From NCBI GenBank assembly GCA_903840165.1, contig CAIMEY010000046.1, forward strand, positions 1 through 64,000: a stretch of DNA of 64,000 bases. The letters are read 5' to 3'. Below, one piece after another: positions 27,933 to 36,376 of this stretch (position 1 is the first letter of the stretch; each line of letters begins with the position of its first letter). The position numbers were made by a program, and so were the translations under genes. This stretch comes from an uncultured Myxococcales bacterium. Its GTDB lineage: Bacteria > Myxococcota_A > UBA9042. The notes under the pieces are model-generated. The model made no database searches. It was not told the origin of the DNA and saw only the letters and a list, made by a program, of their open reading frames with translations.

Positions 27933-30002
27933 ATGCCCCGCGTATCTACAGCACTATTGGACCAAAGGGTTAGGCGAGCCGCGACCGTCTTGGCCACGGG
28001 CCTGCTGCTGCACTGCGGCCAAGCCAGCCCCGCGACAACGACCACCGACACGGCGGCTGCGCCAATAGACGCCACCGACGCCCAGGACGCTGTGGACCCT
28101 TGGGCGGGAGCACCGCCAGCCATTTGTCGAAGTGCAACAGCCTCTTGGAGCGCAGGCCAGACGACATTTACCGACATCACGCTGGCAGCGGACGTGTCGG
28201 GCGTCGCGGGCGTGCGCCTTTCAACTGCGGATCTCACCGGCGATCTGTACCCCGACTTGACCGCCCGGCGGATGATCATGGGCCAGCGTGACGCCTTTGT
28301 CCCCGGTCAGCGGACGCTCACGCTGCTTAGAAACAATGCAGCTTCAGGTACTTGGACCTTTCAGGACATCACCCAGGACAGCCATATCACCCAGACGCGC
28401 GATGGGGCCCAGGGCCGTGCCTCGCACATCGTCGTGTACGGTGACGTCGACAATGACGGCGATCTTGATGTCTTTGCGGGTAATTCGATCCCAGCCGATC
28501 CGACCAAGGACCTCTTTCCCCAGGATAGCTCTGAGTTGATGATCAATGACGGCACGGGGCAGTTTTCCCTCACCAAAACGCAGACTTTTGCGGATAAGAA
28601 GCTATTGCGCAAACAGTTGTCCAGCGCCTCCTTTCTGGACTTTGATCGCGACGGAAAGCTCGACCTATTCCTTGGTTACACCACATGGACCAACGACTCG
28701 CCGGTGCAGAATCCACTTTTGCAAGGCGATGGCCAGGGAGGCTTTGTCGATGCCACCGTCGCTGCGGGGGTGCAGACCCAGCCGCTCAAGACTGCGAACA
28801 TCGAATCCGGCGCTGCCCACCGCAATACCTGGGGAACGGCCGCGTGCGACATGAATAACGACGGCTGGCCGGACATCATGACGGTCAGTTATGGTCGTTA
28901 TTTCAATGGCTTCTTTCTCAATGGCCAGCTCGGCGGCTCGGGCAACCCCTTTGACGATCTGCGCCAAGAAGCCCACCTCGACCGCGACGACAACGACGAC
29001 TGGACCAGCAACTGGAACGCCCAATGCTGGTGCCACGACAACCCGAGCGACGACCAATGCAATACGGTACCCAAGCCAGTGGTCGACTGCGTTCAGCTTA
29101 AGGCCGCGTTTGGCGGGCAGTATCGCTGGAATCACGCCACCGATCGCAAGCCCTATCGCCTCGGTGGCAATACGGGGACGGCGGTGTGCGCCGATCTCGA
29201 CCGCGATGGTGACCTCGACCTCGTGGAAGGGACGATCGTGCATCCGGATGTGGGGCCGAGTTCCGATCCGACGCGCATTATCCGCAATAATGGCCAGAAG
29301 TTGCCTGACTTCACGCACCTGCATGGCGAGGATACGGGCCTCAAGCACTCGTGGCCGACCGGTCAGGCCGACGATGTCGGTGACATGATGGTGGCTGTGC
29401 TCGATTTTGATGGCGATGGACGCTTGGACATCTTGGTGGCCTCGAGCGACTACCCGGGCACGCACGCCATGCTCTTTCACCAGAAAGTCGATGGAACGTA
29501 TGAGGAAGTGCCCGTCGATCAGGGCATTGACCATAAGCACGCCCATGGCATTGCGATTGCCGACTTCGACCGCGACGGCGATTTGGACGTCGTGCTCGGC
29601 CATAGCTTGATGCGCTGCAGTTTGTCGCCCACGGAATGTCAGCCGACCGAACAGATTCACGTGTTTCGCAATGATTACAAGGCTCATGGCAACTGGGTCG
29701 AGTTGCAGCTACTCGGTGGGCCGCTCAGCAACCGGGCTGCGATCGGCGCTCGGGTGCAAGTAACGGCGGGCGGGCAGACGCAGACCTTTGAGGTCGGCGG
29801 TGGTCACGGACATTACGGCATGCAGCAGGACCTAGTCATCCACGCAGGCCTAGGAAATAGTTGCGAAATCGATTCCATCCAGGTGCGATGGCCCGACGCC
29901 GCGGGCACCACGGAGACCTGGCAGCACGTGCGCGCCAACTACCTGGTCCGCCTAGAGCAAGGCCATGGGCCGACTTACCCGCTCGCCAAGACGACCAAGT
30001 AA
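27933..30002 (+). CDS. CRTAC1-type lipoprotein with FG-GAP/VCBS repeats and ASPIC/UnbV domain
   Basis: 689 residues. The lipobox LLLHCGQ lies near residue 27 and is followed by a Thr/Ala/Asp linker. The body is a series of beta-propeller FG-GAP/VCBS-type repeats, each with an Asp-rich calcium loop such as DVDNDGDLDVF, DFDRDGKLDLF, DLDRDGDLDLV and DFDGDGRLDIL. The C-terminal domain (GNWVELQLLGG...IGARVQVTAGGQ) matches ASPIC/UnbV of the CRTAC1 family. Such proteins sit on the cell surface, bind calcium and are usually of unknown target. ATG 27933 with GGAG 6 nt upstream is preferred over the longer frame from 27714, which overlaps the preceding gene. Confidence 0.92.
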   Translation: MPRVSTALLDQRVRRAATVLATGLLLHCGQASPATTTTDTAAAPIDATDAQDAVDPWAGAPPAICRSATASWSAGQTTFTDITLAADVSGVAGVRLSTADLTGDLYPDLTARRMIMGQRDAFVPGQRTLTLLRNNAASGTWTFQDITQDSHITQTRDGAQGRASHIVVYGDVDNDGDLDVFAGNSIPADPTKDLFPQDSSELMINDGTGQFSLTKTQTFADKKLLRKQLSSASFLDFDRDGKLDLFLGYTTWTNDSPVQNPLLQGDGQGGFVDATVAAGVQTQPLKTANIESGAAHRNTWGTAACDMNNDGWPDIMTVSYGRYFNGFFLNGQLGGSGNPFDDLRQEAHLDRDDNDDWTSNWNAQCWCHDNPSDDQCNTVPKPVVDCVQLKAAFGGQYRWNHATDRKPYRLGGNTGTAVCADLDRDGDLDLVEGTIVHPDVGPSSDPTRIIRNNGQKLPDFTHLHGEDTGLKHSWPTGQADDVGDMMVAVLDFDGDGRLDILVASSDYPGTHAMLFHQKVDGTYEEVPVDQGIDHKHAHGIAIADFDRDGDLDVVLGHSLMRCSLSPTECQPTEQIHVFRNDYKAHGNWVELQLLGGPLSNRAAIGARVQVTAGGQTQTFEVGGGHGHYGMQQDLVIHAGLGNSCEIDSIQVRWPDAAGTTETWQHVRANYLVRLEQGHGPTYPLAKTTK

Positions 30003-30110
30003 GCGGAAGCGACCCAGGTAGCCAAGACCACAAGGCAAGCCGCGCCGACAAACTCGCCTTTGCACCCGGACCGCGACGCCAACCGGCGCGATGTCACCAA
30101 GGAACTGATC

Positions 30111-30563
30111 ATGTTGCCGATGAAATCCCGCTATGCGATCAAGGCCCTGGTTTACCTCGCCCAGCATGGCGGTGGGCCGGTGCTGATTTCCAATATTTCG
30201 AAATCCGAAGGAATTCCGCGCAAGTTCCTGGAGACGATCTTGCTGGAGCTACGCAACCACGGCACGCTGACGAGTCGCCGCGGCCGGGGTGGTGGCTATG
30301 CGCTTCGCCTGCCGGCGGAGAAGATTCACCTCGGTGATGTGATTCGGGTTTTGACTGGCCCTCTGGCCCCGGTGCCCTGCCTGTCCAAGACGGCGTACCA
30401 CGCCTGTGAGGAGTGCCGCGACGAGGCGACCTGTGCCGTGCGGCTGCTGCTGGCAGAAGTGCACGCAGTGACACTCAAAGTTGTCGATGGCACCTCCCTA
30501 GCCGACCTAGTTTCGCGGGTAGAAGGGGCGGGACATCGGGTATCCGCTGTGCTGGTCGATTAG
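30111..30563 (+). CDS. Rrf2-family transcriptional regulator
   Basis: 150 residues. The N-terminal winged helix is typical of Rrf2 proteins (KSRYAIKALVYLAQHGGGPVLI, then IPRKFLETILLELRNHGTLTSRRGRGGGYAL). A four-cysteine cluster, VPCLSKTAYHACEECRDEATC, lies in the dimerisation region. In IscR and NsrR, cysteines at comparable positions hold an Fe-S cluster, so redox, iron or nitrosative sensing is plausible. ATG 30111 has AAGGA 7 nt upstream. It is 230 bp ahead of rplU on the same strand, which is probably a coincidence. Its targets are not evident. Confidence 0.93.
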   Translation: MLPMKSRYAIKALVYLAQHGGGPVLISNISKSEGIPRKFLETILLELRNHGTLTSRRGRGGGYALRLPAEKIHLGDVIRVLTGPLAPVPCLSKTAYHACEECRDEATCAVRLLLAEVHAVTLKVVDGTSLADLVSRVEGAGHRVSAVLVD

Positions 30564-30624
30564 CGATGTGGCGGTGAGCCGATCGGAATCCTGCGGCGAA
30601 TCCCCCAGAATCCACCCCGGCGTC

Positions 30625-30653
30625 TTGACGCTGTGGCCGTTTGCGCGCACACT
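30625..30653 (+). promoter_or_regulatory. Candidate sigma70 promoter for rplU
   Basis: TTGACG at 30625-30630 matches the -35 consensus at five of six positions. Seventeen bases later lies CACACT (30648-30653), a weak -10 that continues as ATG. The 5' leader to rplU would be about 135 nt. The -10 is poor, so this is only a candidate. Confidence 0.4.
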
Positions 30654-30793
30654 ATGTCCCCCTTCGCGTGGGCAAGCGGACGCCCGGCATGAAGAAAGAC
30701 AAGTGCTTGGCCAGGTTGGCGGCAGGTCGGGTTGACCGACGCCTCAACTCCGCGGCCGCTAAACGTAATCTTGCAAGTCCGCTGGAGTGCCTC

Positions 30794-31114
30794 ATGGCCA
30801 GTTACGCAATCATCAAGACCGGTGGCAAGCAATATCGCGCCCAGGCCGGAGCCCAATTGACGATCGAGAAGATCGGCGGTCCACGCGGCAGCGAACTGAT
30901 TTTCGATCAGGTTCTGCTTTATGCCGACGGAACGGACGTTCGCGTTGGTGCCCCAGTGGTTGCCGGCGTGCAAGTGCGCGGAACTGTTGTGGAACAGACG
31001 CGGGACAACAAGGTCCTGATCCACAAATACCGCCGCCGCAAGAACAGCCGCAAGACCATTGGTCATCGCCAGTGGATCACCCGCGTGCGCATCGAAGGCA
31101 TTGAGGCCTCGTAA
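30794..31114 (+). CDS. rplU: 50S ribosomal protein L21
   Basis: 106 residues, normal length for L21. It starts MASYAIIKTGGKQYRAQAG and ends with the conserved KYRRRKNSRKTIGHRQ region. It binds 23S rRNA in the large subunit. ATG 30794 with GGAG 7 nt upstream was chosen; the frame is open upstream to 30641 but that extension is not family-like. It is followed after 282 bp by rpmA, an unusually large gap for this normally close pair. Confidence 0.98.
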   Translation: MASYAIIKTGGKQYRAQAGAQLTIEKIGGPRGSELIFDQVLLYADGTDVRVGAPVVAGVQVRGTVVEQTRDNKVLIHKYRRRKNSRKTIGHRQWITRVRIEGIEAS

Positions 31115-31396
31115 GGCGCTGATGCCTTAGGCCTGATCGGCCGGGGCCTTGTCGTTGGCGACAATGACCGTCAATTGCGCCAAACGCTTGGTAAAAGGCG
31201 CCCCACCTGAGCGATGGGGATGGCCTAGACAAGCCGCCAGACGCGAACCACCGCTGATCAAGCTGCCCCTGAGCAAACGGACAAGGCCGGCACCGCATCG
31301 TTCCCCGCGAACGAGTTCGCCTTGGACCTTGATGACTGACCCTGATTTCAATCTGTCCGCGGAAAGCTATGCATTTCCCGAACATAGGAGGCCACG

Positions 31397-31651
31397 ATGG
31401 CTCACAAGAAAGGCCAAGGATCTTCTCGCAACGGCCGTGATTCCAACCCGCAATACCGCGGAGTCAAACGCTATACCGGCCAGACTGTGCCTGCCGGCGA
31501 TATTCTTGTGCGTCAGGTTGGCTCCACCTTCCACGCCGGCAAGAACGTGGGAACTGGCAAAGACTTCACGCTGTTCGCCAAGCTCGAAGGCGTGGTCGAA
31601 TACGGCATTTCGCACGGCCGCAAGATCGTCAGCGTCATTCCGGCTGCTTAG
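31397..31651 (+). CDS. rpmA: 50S ribosomal protein L27
   Basis: 84 residues starting [22 protein letters not shown], the conserved N-terminal arm that reaches the peptidyl-transferase centre, and continuing through [24 protein letters not shown]. The length is normal. A strong GGAGG lies a few bases before the ATG. There is no cleavable N-terminal extension of the kind seen in Firmicutes L27. Confidence 0.98.
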   Translation: MAHKKGQGSSRNGRDSNPQYRGVKRYTGQTVPAGDILVRQVGSTFHAGKNVGTGKDFTLFAKLEGVVEYGISHGRKIVSVIPAA

Positions 31652-32150
31652 CAGACCGTCGTCGCGGCCGCCTGCTCGGGCCACGGCGTGATTTTGGCGT
31701 GCTGGGCGATCGGACCTGTTCGCGGCAACGATCCCGTTGAAATAAAAGCATATACGGTCCTTCGCTCCCTTGCGACCTGCAAAGTGGGGCGGAGGACTGC
31801 TTATTTGGCGCGCTGCACATGTACGCTCGCTGATGAAGACAGGCCCCCCACCATGCCCCAAAGGCGATCGATGGCGCGCGCCCTAGTCCGCCAGGGAAGC
31901 AGGGGCCTGCCGGCGTGCAAAAGTGTACGCATCCAAGGCAGTTGGCTGAGGCCTCTGGACCCGAGGCGCAGCATCGACGGCGAAAATTGTCGACTTGGGC
32001 TGTTCGTGCTACAAAACGCTGCGCAATCCGGTGCGCTAGGGAGCGCCCGGTCGGCCATCATGCGACTTGGCCTGCGCCATCCATGCCTACCAGGGCAGAC
32101 GCTGGCAACCCCCTGATTGCAGGACCGATAGGCACCTTCCGAGGCTTTCC
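31652..32150. other. 499-bp intergenic stretch with candidate promoter for the FHA gene
   Basis: Frames on both strands here lack ribosome-binding sites and are not called. A possible promoter reads rightward: TTGTCG at 31987-31992, a 17-bp spacer and TACAAA at 32010-32015, each matching four of six consensus bases. It lies about 135 bp before the FHA-TPR gene. An A/T-rich spot (AAATAAAAGCATATA) lies at 31740-31754. No RNA gene was recognised. Confidence 0.45.
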
Positions 32151-34292
32151 ATGGGCAACGAAGAACGGCGAGGCGGAATCGGCTTCGGCAACCAGCGGCG
32201 ACCGGATTCCCAGCAACCCGGGCAAGAGGACGACGCTCCACCTGAAGCGACGCGCGCCATGGATATTGATGACTTTTCGCCGCCGCCGACCGAGCATGTG
32301 CGCTCGCCAGCACCCGCTGCGCCACTACCGCCGGCCGCCCGAGCGCCGCAGCCAAGGCCAGCGCCGCGCCCAGCCCCTCGACCCCAAGCTGCTCCGCCAC
32401 CGCCGGCCCCAGAGCCGGAGGAAGAAGGCGCAACGCGAATGCTCGATGCCGTGGACTTCGACCCGTCGAGTATTCCGGGGCGAGCCGCTCCCGCGCAACC
32501 ACCGGCAATTCCGATTGAATTGCGAGTTGTTTCCGGACCCGACCGCGGCAAGATCCACCGCATTGCCCAAGGCGCATCCCTGGTGGGACGAGGCCTGGAT
32601 TGCCAGATTGTCTTGGCCGATCCTGCGGTTTCACGAAAGCATTTCAAGTTAGAGCGCCAAGGCGACGAGGTGGTCCTAGCTGACCTCGGTGGCGCCAACG
32701 GGACGACGGTCAACGGCTCGAAAATGCAGCGCAAAGTGCTTGAAGCTGGCGATCAGATTGAGATCGGCACTTCCTCGCTGGAGTTCTTTGTCGACGGCAT
32801 GGGTGCCCCGCGCAAAGTTGGACGCGGTGGCCAGGGCGAAAGAAGCCAAGAAATGCGCGCTGTTGGTGGCGGCGCGTCCTCTTCAGCGAAGAAGGGCGGC
32901 GCAACCAAGATCGTCGCCATTGTGGCGGGCGGCTTGATCGTGCTTGGCGGCGGCGCTACTGCCGCCTATTTCTTGATGAAAAAGGGCGGAGACAAGACGG
33001 CAACCGCCGTTGCAGCTGCGGCAGCCGGTACAGGAGCGGCGGCCGACAATCCCAAGCTGAAGACGCTAATCAGTACGGCAAAGTCCCAGATCTCGGACGC
33101 AGATTTCTCCGGCGCGCAGGACACGCTCAAGCAGGCCAAGGCCATTGATCCCGACAGCACCGAGGTCAAGGACCTGCTCAAGACAGCCCGCAAAGAAGTC
33201 GAAAACCAAGAAACGCTGGACGACGCCAAGCAGTTGGTTAAGGACAAGAAATACGAAGCGGCCCTCAAGAAGTTTGCCGAAATTGATGATAAATCCGCGC
33301 TTCATGCCGATGCGCAGGATGAACTCAATGCCGCCAAGGAGACCTACGTCGGCAGCTTGCTCGCAGACGCCAAGAAGGCCCAGGACGGCGGAGATTCAGC
33401 AGGGGCAATCAAGGCTTGCGATGCGGTCCTCAAGGTCGACCCCAAGAGGGCGGAAGCCAAGGCCCTGCGCGATTCCCTAACCGGGACGGCAGACCCTAAG
33501 GCGGCTGATGCCAAGCCGGCAGATCCCAAAGCGGATTCCGGGAAAACGGGCGATGCTGCTGTGGTCAAGGCTCCTGTGGCTAAGGAAAATACCAACAAAG
33601 ACAATGGGTCTAGGGACAAAGAGCCCGTCGCCAAGCCAGACGCCAAGGCGGTCGTGATCGATGCCGGTCCCACGGCAAAAGAGGGCGCGGCAGGCAGCAA
33701 GAAGGCTGACTATTCAGCCGGTTTGGCTGCCTACAAGGCGAGGCAGTGGGCCGGGGCCCAACAAGCCTTTGACGCGATCGCGCAAGGGCCGTACCCCAAG
33801 GAAGCGAAGGCAAAGGCCTTAGGTTACGCCGCTGCTGCCAAGGATGTCGGCGATGCGATCGGCGAAGGCTCTGCCAGTGGTGTCTCGCCCAAGAAGGCCG
33901 TAACTGCTTGGAAACGTGCCTATGCGGCGGACAAACGCGTCGACGGTAGCCAAGGGTCCTTCTTGGTGGGCAAGATCGCCGACGCTTACTTGGCCATCGC
34001 CAAAGATGCCTTTGCCAAGAAGCAGTTTGCCGATGCCTCCGAAGCGGCCGGTGAAGCCTTGAACTACGTGCCGGAAAAGACCGAGGCCCAGCAGATCGTC
34101 GACCGCTGCACGGCGCAGGCTGGCGCGATGCTCGCAGAGGCGAAGTCCCACCTAGAAAAGAAGAATTATGGGGCAGCCCGCGATCTCGCGCGGCAAGTGG
34201 CCCACATCCTGCCATCCAATGACCCGCGGTCTCAGCAGGCGCAAGACATTGCCAAAAAGGCCAATGAGGCGCAGAACGCTGACAACGACTAG
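32151..34292 (+). CDS. FHA-domain, single-pass membrane protein with TPR-like C-terminal part
   Basis: 713 residues. A disordered Pro/Ala-rich N-terminus is followed by an FHA phosphothreonine-binding domain at about 123-216, with the key features VGRGLDC, SRKHF and NGTTVNG. One transmembrane helix (about 247-270) separates it from a long Lys/Ala/Asp-rich helical region with TPR-like repeats, for example ALKKFAEIDDKSALHAD and KEAKAKALGYAAA. The FHA part should face the cytoplasm and the repeats the periplasm. It may link a Ser/Thr kinase signal to the envelope, but no kinase gene is in the window. ATG 32151 has GAGG about 7 nt upstream. Confidence 0.88.
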   Translation: MGNEERRGGIGFGNQRRPDSQQPGQEDDAPPEATRAMDIDDFSPPPTEHVRSPAPAAPLPPAARAPQPRPAPRPAPRPQAAPPPPAPEPEEEGATRMLDAVDFDPSSIPGRAAPAQPPAIPIELRVVSGPDRGKIHRIAQGASLVGRGLDCQIVLADPAVSRKHFKLERQGDEVVLADLGGANGTTVNGSKMQRKVLEAGDQIEIGTSSLEFFVDGMGAPRKVGRGGQGERSQEMRAVGGGASSSAKKGGATKIVAIVAGGLIVLGGGATAAYFLMKKGGDKTATAVAAAAAGTGAAADNPKLKTLISTAKSQISDADFSGAQDTLKQAKAIDPDSTEVKDLLKTARKEVENQETLDDAKQLVKDKKYEAALKKFAEIDDKSALHADAQDELNAAKETYVGSLLADAKKAQDGGDSAGAIKACDAVLKVDPKRAEAKALRDSLTGTADPKAADAKPADPKADSGKTGDAAVVKAPVAKENTNKDNGSRDKEPVAKPDAKAVVIDAGPTAKEGAAGSKKADYSAGLAAYKARQWAGAQQAFDAIAQGPYPKEAKAKALGYAAAAKDVGDAIGEGSASGVSPKKAVTAWKRAYAADKRVDGSQGSFLVGKIADAYLAIAKDAFAKKQFADASEAAGEALNYVPEKTEAQQIVDRCTAQAGAMLAEAKSHLEKKNYGAARDLARQVAHILPSNDPRSQQAQDIAKKANEAQNADND

Positions 34293-34294
34293 GA

Positions 34295-34329
34295 ACGTTC
34301 AGCAAGGTCAATTCGATTTTGCCGAACGT
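34295..34329 (+). terminator. Inverted repeat between the FHA gene and the receiver gene
   Basis: ACGTTC (34295-34300) pairs with GAACGT (34324-34329), and after one mismatch GCAA (34302-34305) pairs with TTGC (34319-34322), around a 13-nt loop. It starts 3 bp after the FHA gene stop. There is no T-run, so it may be a weak terminator or a protein-binding palindrome. Confidence 0.35.
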
Positions 34330-34412
34330 GTGGGTGCTCCAAGGTGCCTGCCGCCGACCGGACCCCTGTTTGGCAGTGTATCCGGCAACCGGGTAAAACA
34401 GTTGAGGAAACC

Positions 34413-34811
34413 ATGGCCAAAGACAACGGCATTCACGTCCTGGTAGCCGAAGACGACCTGGAAATCGCCAGCATGCTGCGCAAGGCGTTGAGCCAAGCCG
34501 GCTATCGCCTGGCCCTGACCTACGACGGCGAGGAAGCGCTGCGCTCGGCCCTGAGCCACAAGCCGGACTTGGTGGTGCTCGACGTGATGATGCCGCAGAT
34601 GAACGGCTGGGAGGTTTGCAAAAACCTGCGCGCCCGCCCGGAGTTTGCCGATGTGGGCATAATGATGCTGACCGCCATTGGGCCCAATCTCAATGAAATG
34701 ACCGCACCGCTCTACGGGGCCGACGACCACCTCGACAAGCCATTCTTGGTCGATGAGTTGCTGGAACGCCTGGAGCGCCTAGCGCAAAAATACCGCAAAC
34801 CAGCTAGTTAG
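34413..34811 (+). CDS. Single-domain response regulator (CheY-like receiver)
   Basis: 132 residues, a receiver domain with nothing else. The acidic pocket is EDD (13-15), the phosphoacceptor is Asp57 in PDLVVLDVMMP, the conserved Thr lies in IMMLTAIG, and the Lys lies in HLDKPF. All catalytic features for phosphorylation are present. With no output domain it must act by binding a partner. It follows the FHA-TPR gene by 120 bp. A GAGGA ribosome-binding site precedes ATG 34413; an upstream in-frame ATG at 34344 is less likely. No histidine kinase is nearby. Confidence 0.93.
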   Translation: MAKDNGIHVLVAEDDLEIASMLRKALSQAGYRLALTYDGEEALRSALSHKPDLVVLDVMMPQMNGWEVCKNLRARPEFADVGIMMLTAIGPNLNEMTAPLYGADDHLDKPFLVDELLERLERLAQKYRKPAS

Positions 34812-35092
34812 AAGCTCCAAGCTAGGCTGGACATGCACGGCGGCGCGCGCGCCACGTCAGCGTTGCTGGATGTCAGCCAATTCGCGCATATGCACGCCCA
34901 TACCACGATAAGCGTTGCGGTTTTTTCGCTCGCAGGTTCGGTTCTCGGCACATCCCTGCTCCCCCGCTTGCGATGCGGCCGCGGACTCGGCATTGTACGG
35001 GCATGATGAATCCCCTCGCCGAGGCCGTGCGCCCTTCCCCTGTCCCGCTTGGCGCAATCACGCTACCGGCCCTACCGCTGCTACCATCCAAG

Positions 35093-36256
35093 ATGAGTCT
35101 GTTTTTACAGGCTAATGCCCCCTTGCGGGCGCTTCTGACCCTTGGAGCAGTGCTTGGCTTGCTCGTCGCTCAAGGGTGCGCAGCAAATGTGAGCGCTGGT
35201 GGCAGCGATGCGGAAGCGAATTCAGCCGATATTCAGGCGGATACCGGCACGACTCCTCCTGGGACGGACACAGGTTCGCCGGCAACGCCGCTGCTGCCCG
35301 CGGGCCCGGATATTGAGCTGGTCACCAATACGGCCTACTACCTGCGCGGCCCGCAGGTGATTCAAACGGCGCAAACTCGCTTGGATATCGTGCAGTTTGA
35401 GACATCGTGGGATCCCACTGCGGACAATACCATCAAGGTCATGGTTGAATCAGCCATTGCGGCGGCCAAGCGCGGGGTTGTCGTCCGTGTCCTTCTGGAT
35501 GAAGGGGTCGCCGCCAACGCGCCCTTGGTGAAATACCTCAATGACAACGGGGTTTCCGCCAAGCTCGATAGCGCGGCCATTCGCACCCACACCAAGCTAA
35601 TTCTCTCGGACCAGGCCGCCCTGTTCGGCTCGACCAACTGGTCGTACACTTCGGTGATGAAAAACAATGAAACCAATGTGTTAGTGCGCAATGCCACGGC
35701 AAGAGCGGCGATTGGTAAGTACGCCGACGCGCTGTGGACCAACTCGGGCAAGCCAGCGAAGACGACCTATGACGCCAAGGCGACGATCGGCATCTATGCT
35801 GACCACCAGTACGCCACGGTCGTTGGCCCCCTCATCGATGCAGCGAAAACGCGTATTATTTTGGGTACCTATGGCATGAACATCGACATGACTGATTCCT
35901 CGGCGGATGTGACCAAGACCGTCAAGAAGCTCCAAGCGGCCGTGACACGCGGCGTCAAGGTCCAGACTTTGCTGGATTTGTCTCCGGATGGCACCGCAGA
36001 AGGCAATGATATCAATGCGGCGTCTGGGGCGATTCTCAAGGGCATCGGCGTGGAAGTGCGCAATGATCCCGCGTCGGTGATTACCCACGCCAAGTACTTG
36101 ATCGTCGACAATGATGTCGTACTAGGCAGCAACAACTGGGGATACTTAGGTTTTGTCGATGACCATGAGCTCGGCGTCCACACGACCGATGCTAAGGTCT
36201 TGAGCGGCTTAGTCGCGTATTTTCAAGGCATTTGGAGTCAATCGACCCCGCTTTAG
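35093..36256 (+). CDS. Phospholipase D-like lipoprotein with two HKD motifs
   Basis: 387 residues. The signal ends in lipobox VAQGCAAN (Cys about 29), followed by an Asp/Thr/Pro-rich linker. Two complete HxKx4D motifs are present: HTKLILSD followed by FGSTNWSY, and HAKYLIVD followed by LGSNNWGY. This makes a full bilobed PLD-superfamily active site. The family includes phospholipases, cardiolipin synthases and nucleases. The lipid anchor and the GSTNWS/GSNNWG motifs, common in PLD-type nucleases, point to an extracytoplasmic phosphodiesterase of unknown substrate. The start at 35093 gives a 29-residue signal; ATG 35003 is an alternative. Neither has a strong ribosome-binding site. Confidence 0.88.
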   Translation: MSLFLQANAPLRALLTLGAVLGLLVAQGCAANVSAGGSDAEANSADIQADTGTTPPGTDTGSPATPLLPAGPDIELVTNTAYYLRGPQVIQTAQTRLDIVQFETSWDPTADNTIKVMVESAIAAAKRGVVVRVLLDEGVAANAPLVKYLNDNGVSAKLDSAAIRTHTKLILSDQAALFGSTNWSYTSVMKNNETNVLVRNATARAAIGKYADALWTNSGKPAKTTYDAKATIGIYADHQYATVVGPLIDAAKTRIILGTYGMNIDMTDSSADVTKTVKKLQAAVTRGVKVQTLLDLSPDGTAEGNDINAASGAILKGIGVEVRNDPASVITHAKYLIVDNDVVLGSNNWGYLGFVDDHELGVHTTDAKVLSGLVAYFQGIWSQSTPL

Positions 36257-36376
36257 CGCCAGTTGCTTGGCCGGCACGCTCGACAAAAGCCGCACAATCA
36301 GGTTGAAATGGTGGCCAATGCGTGTGACCTACGCGCAGCAACCTCGGCGCGGCCGAGCCGGACGGATGGGCAACCG

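Noticed and set aside
31127-31351. 74-codon minus-strand frame between rplU and rpmA
   Set aside because: No ribosome-binding site and no recognisable domain, and it is antisense to the expected rplU-rpmA transcript. The end of its product looks protein-like, so it is only a weak rejection.
31801-32634. 277-codon minus-strand frame overlapping the start of the FHA gene
   Set aside because: It is the mirror of the Pro/Ala-rich coding start of the FHA gene, has Arg/Pro-rich content and no ribosome-binding site.
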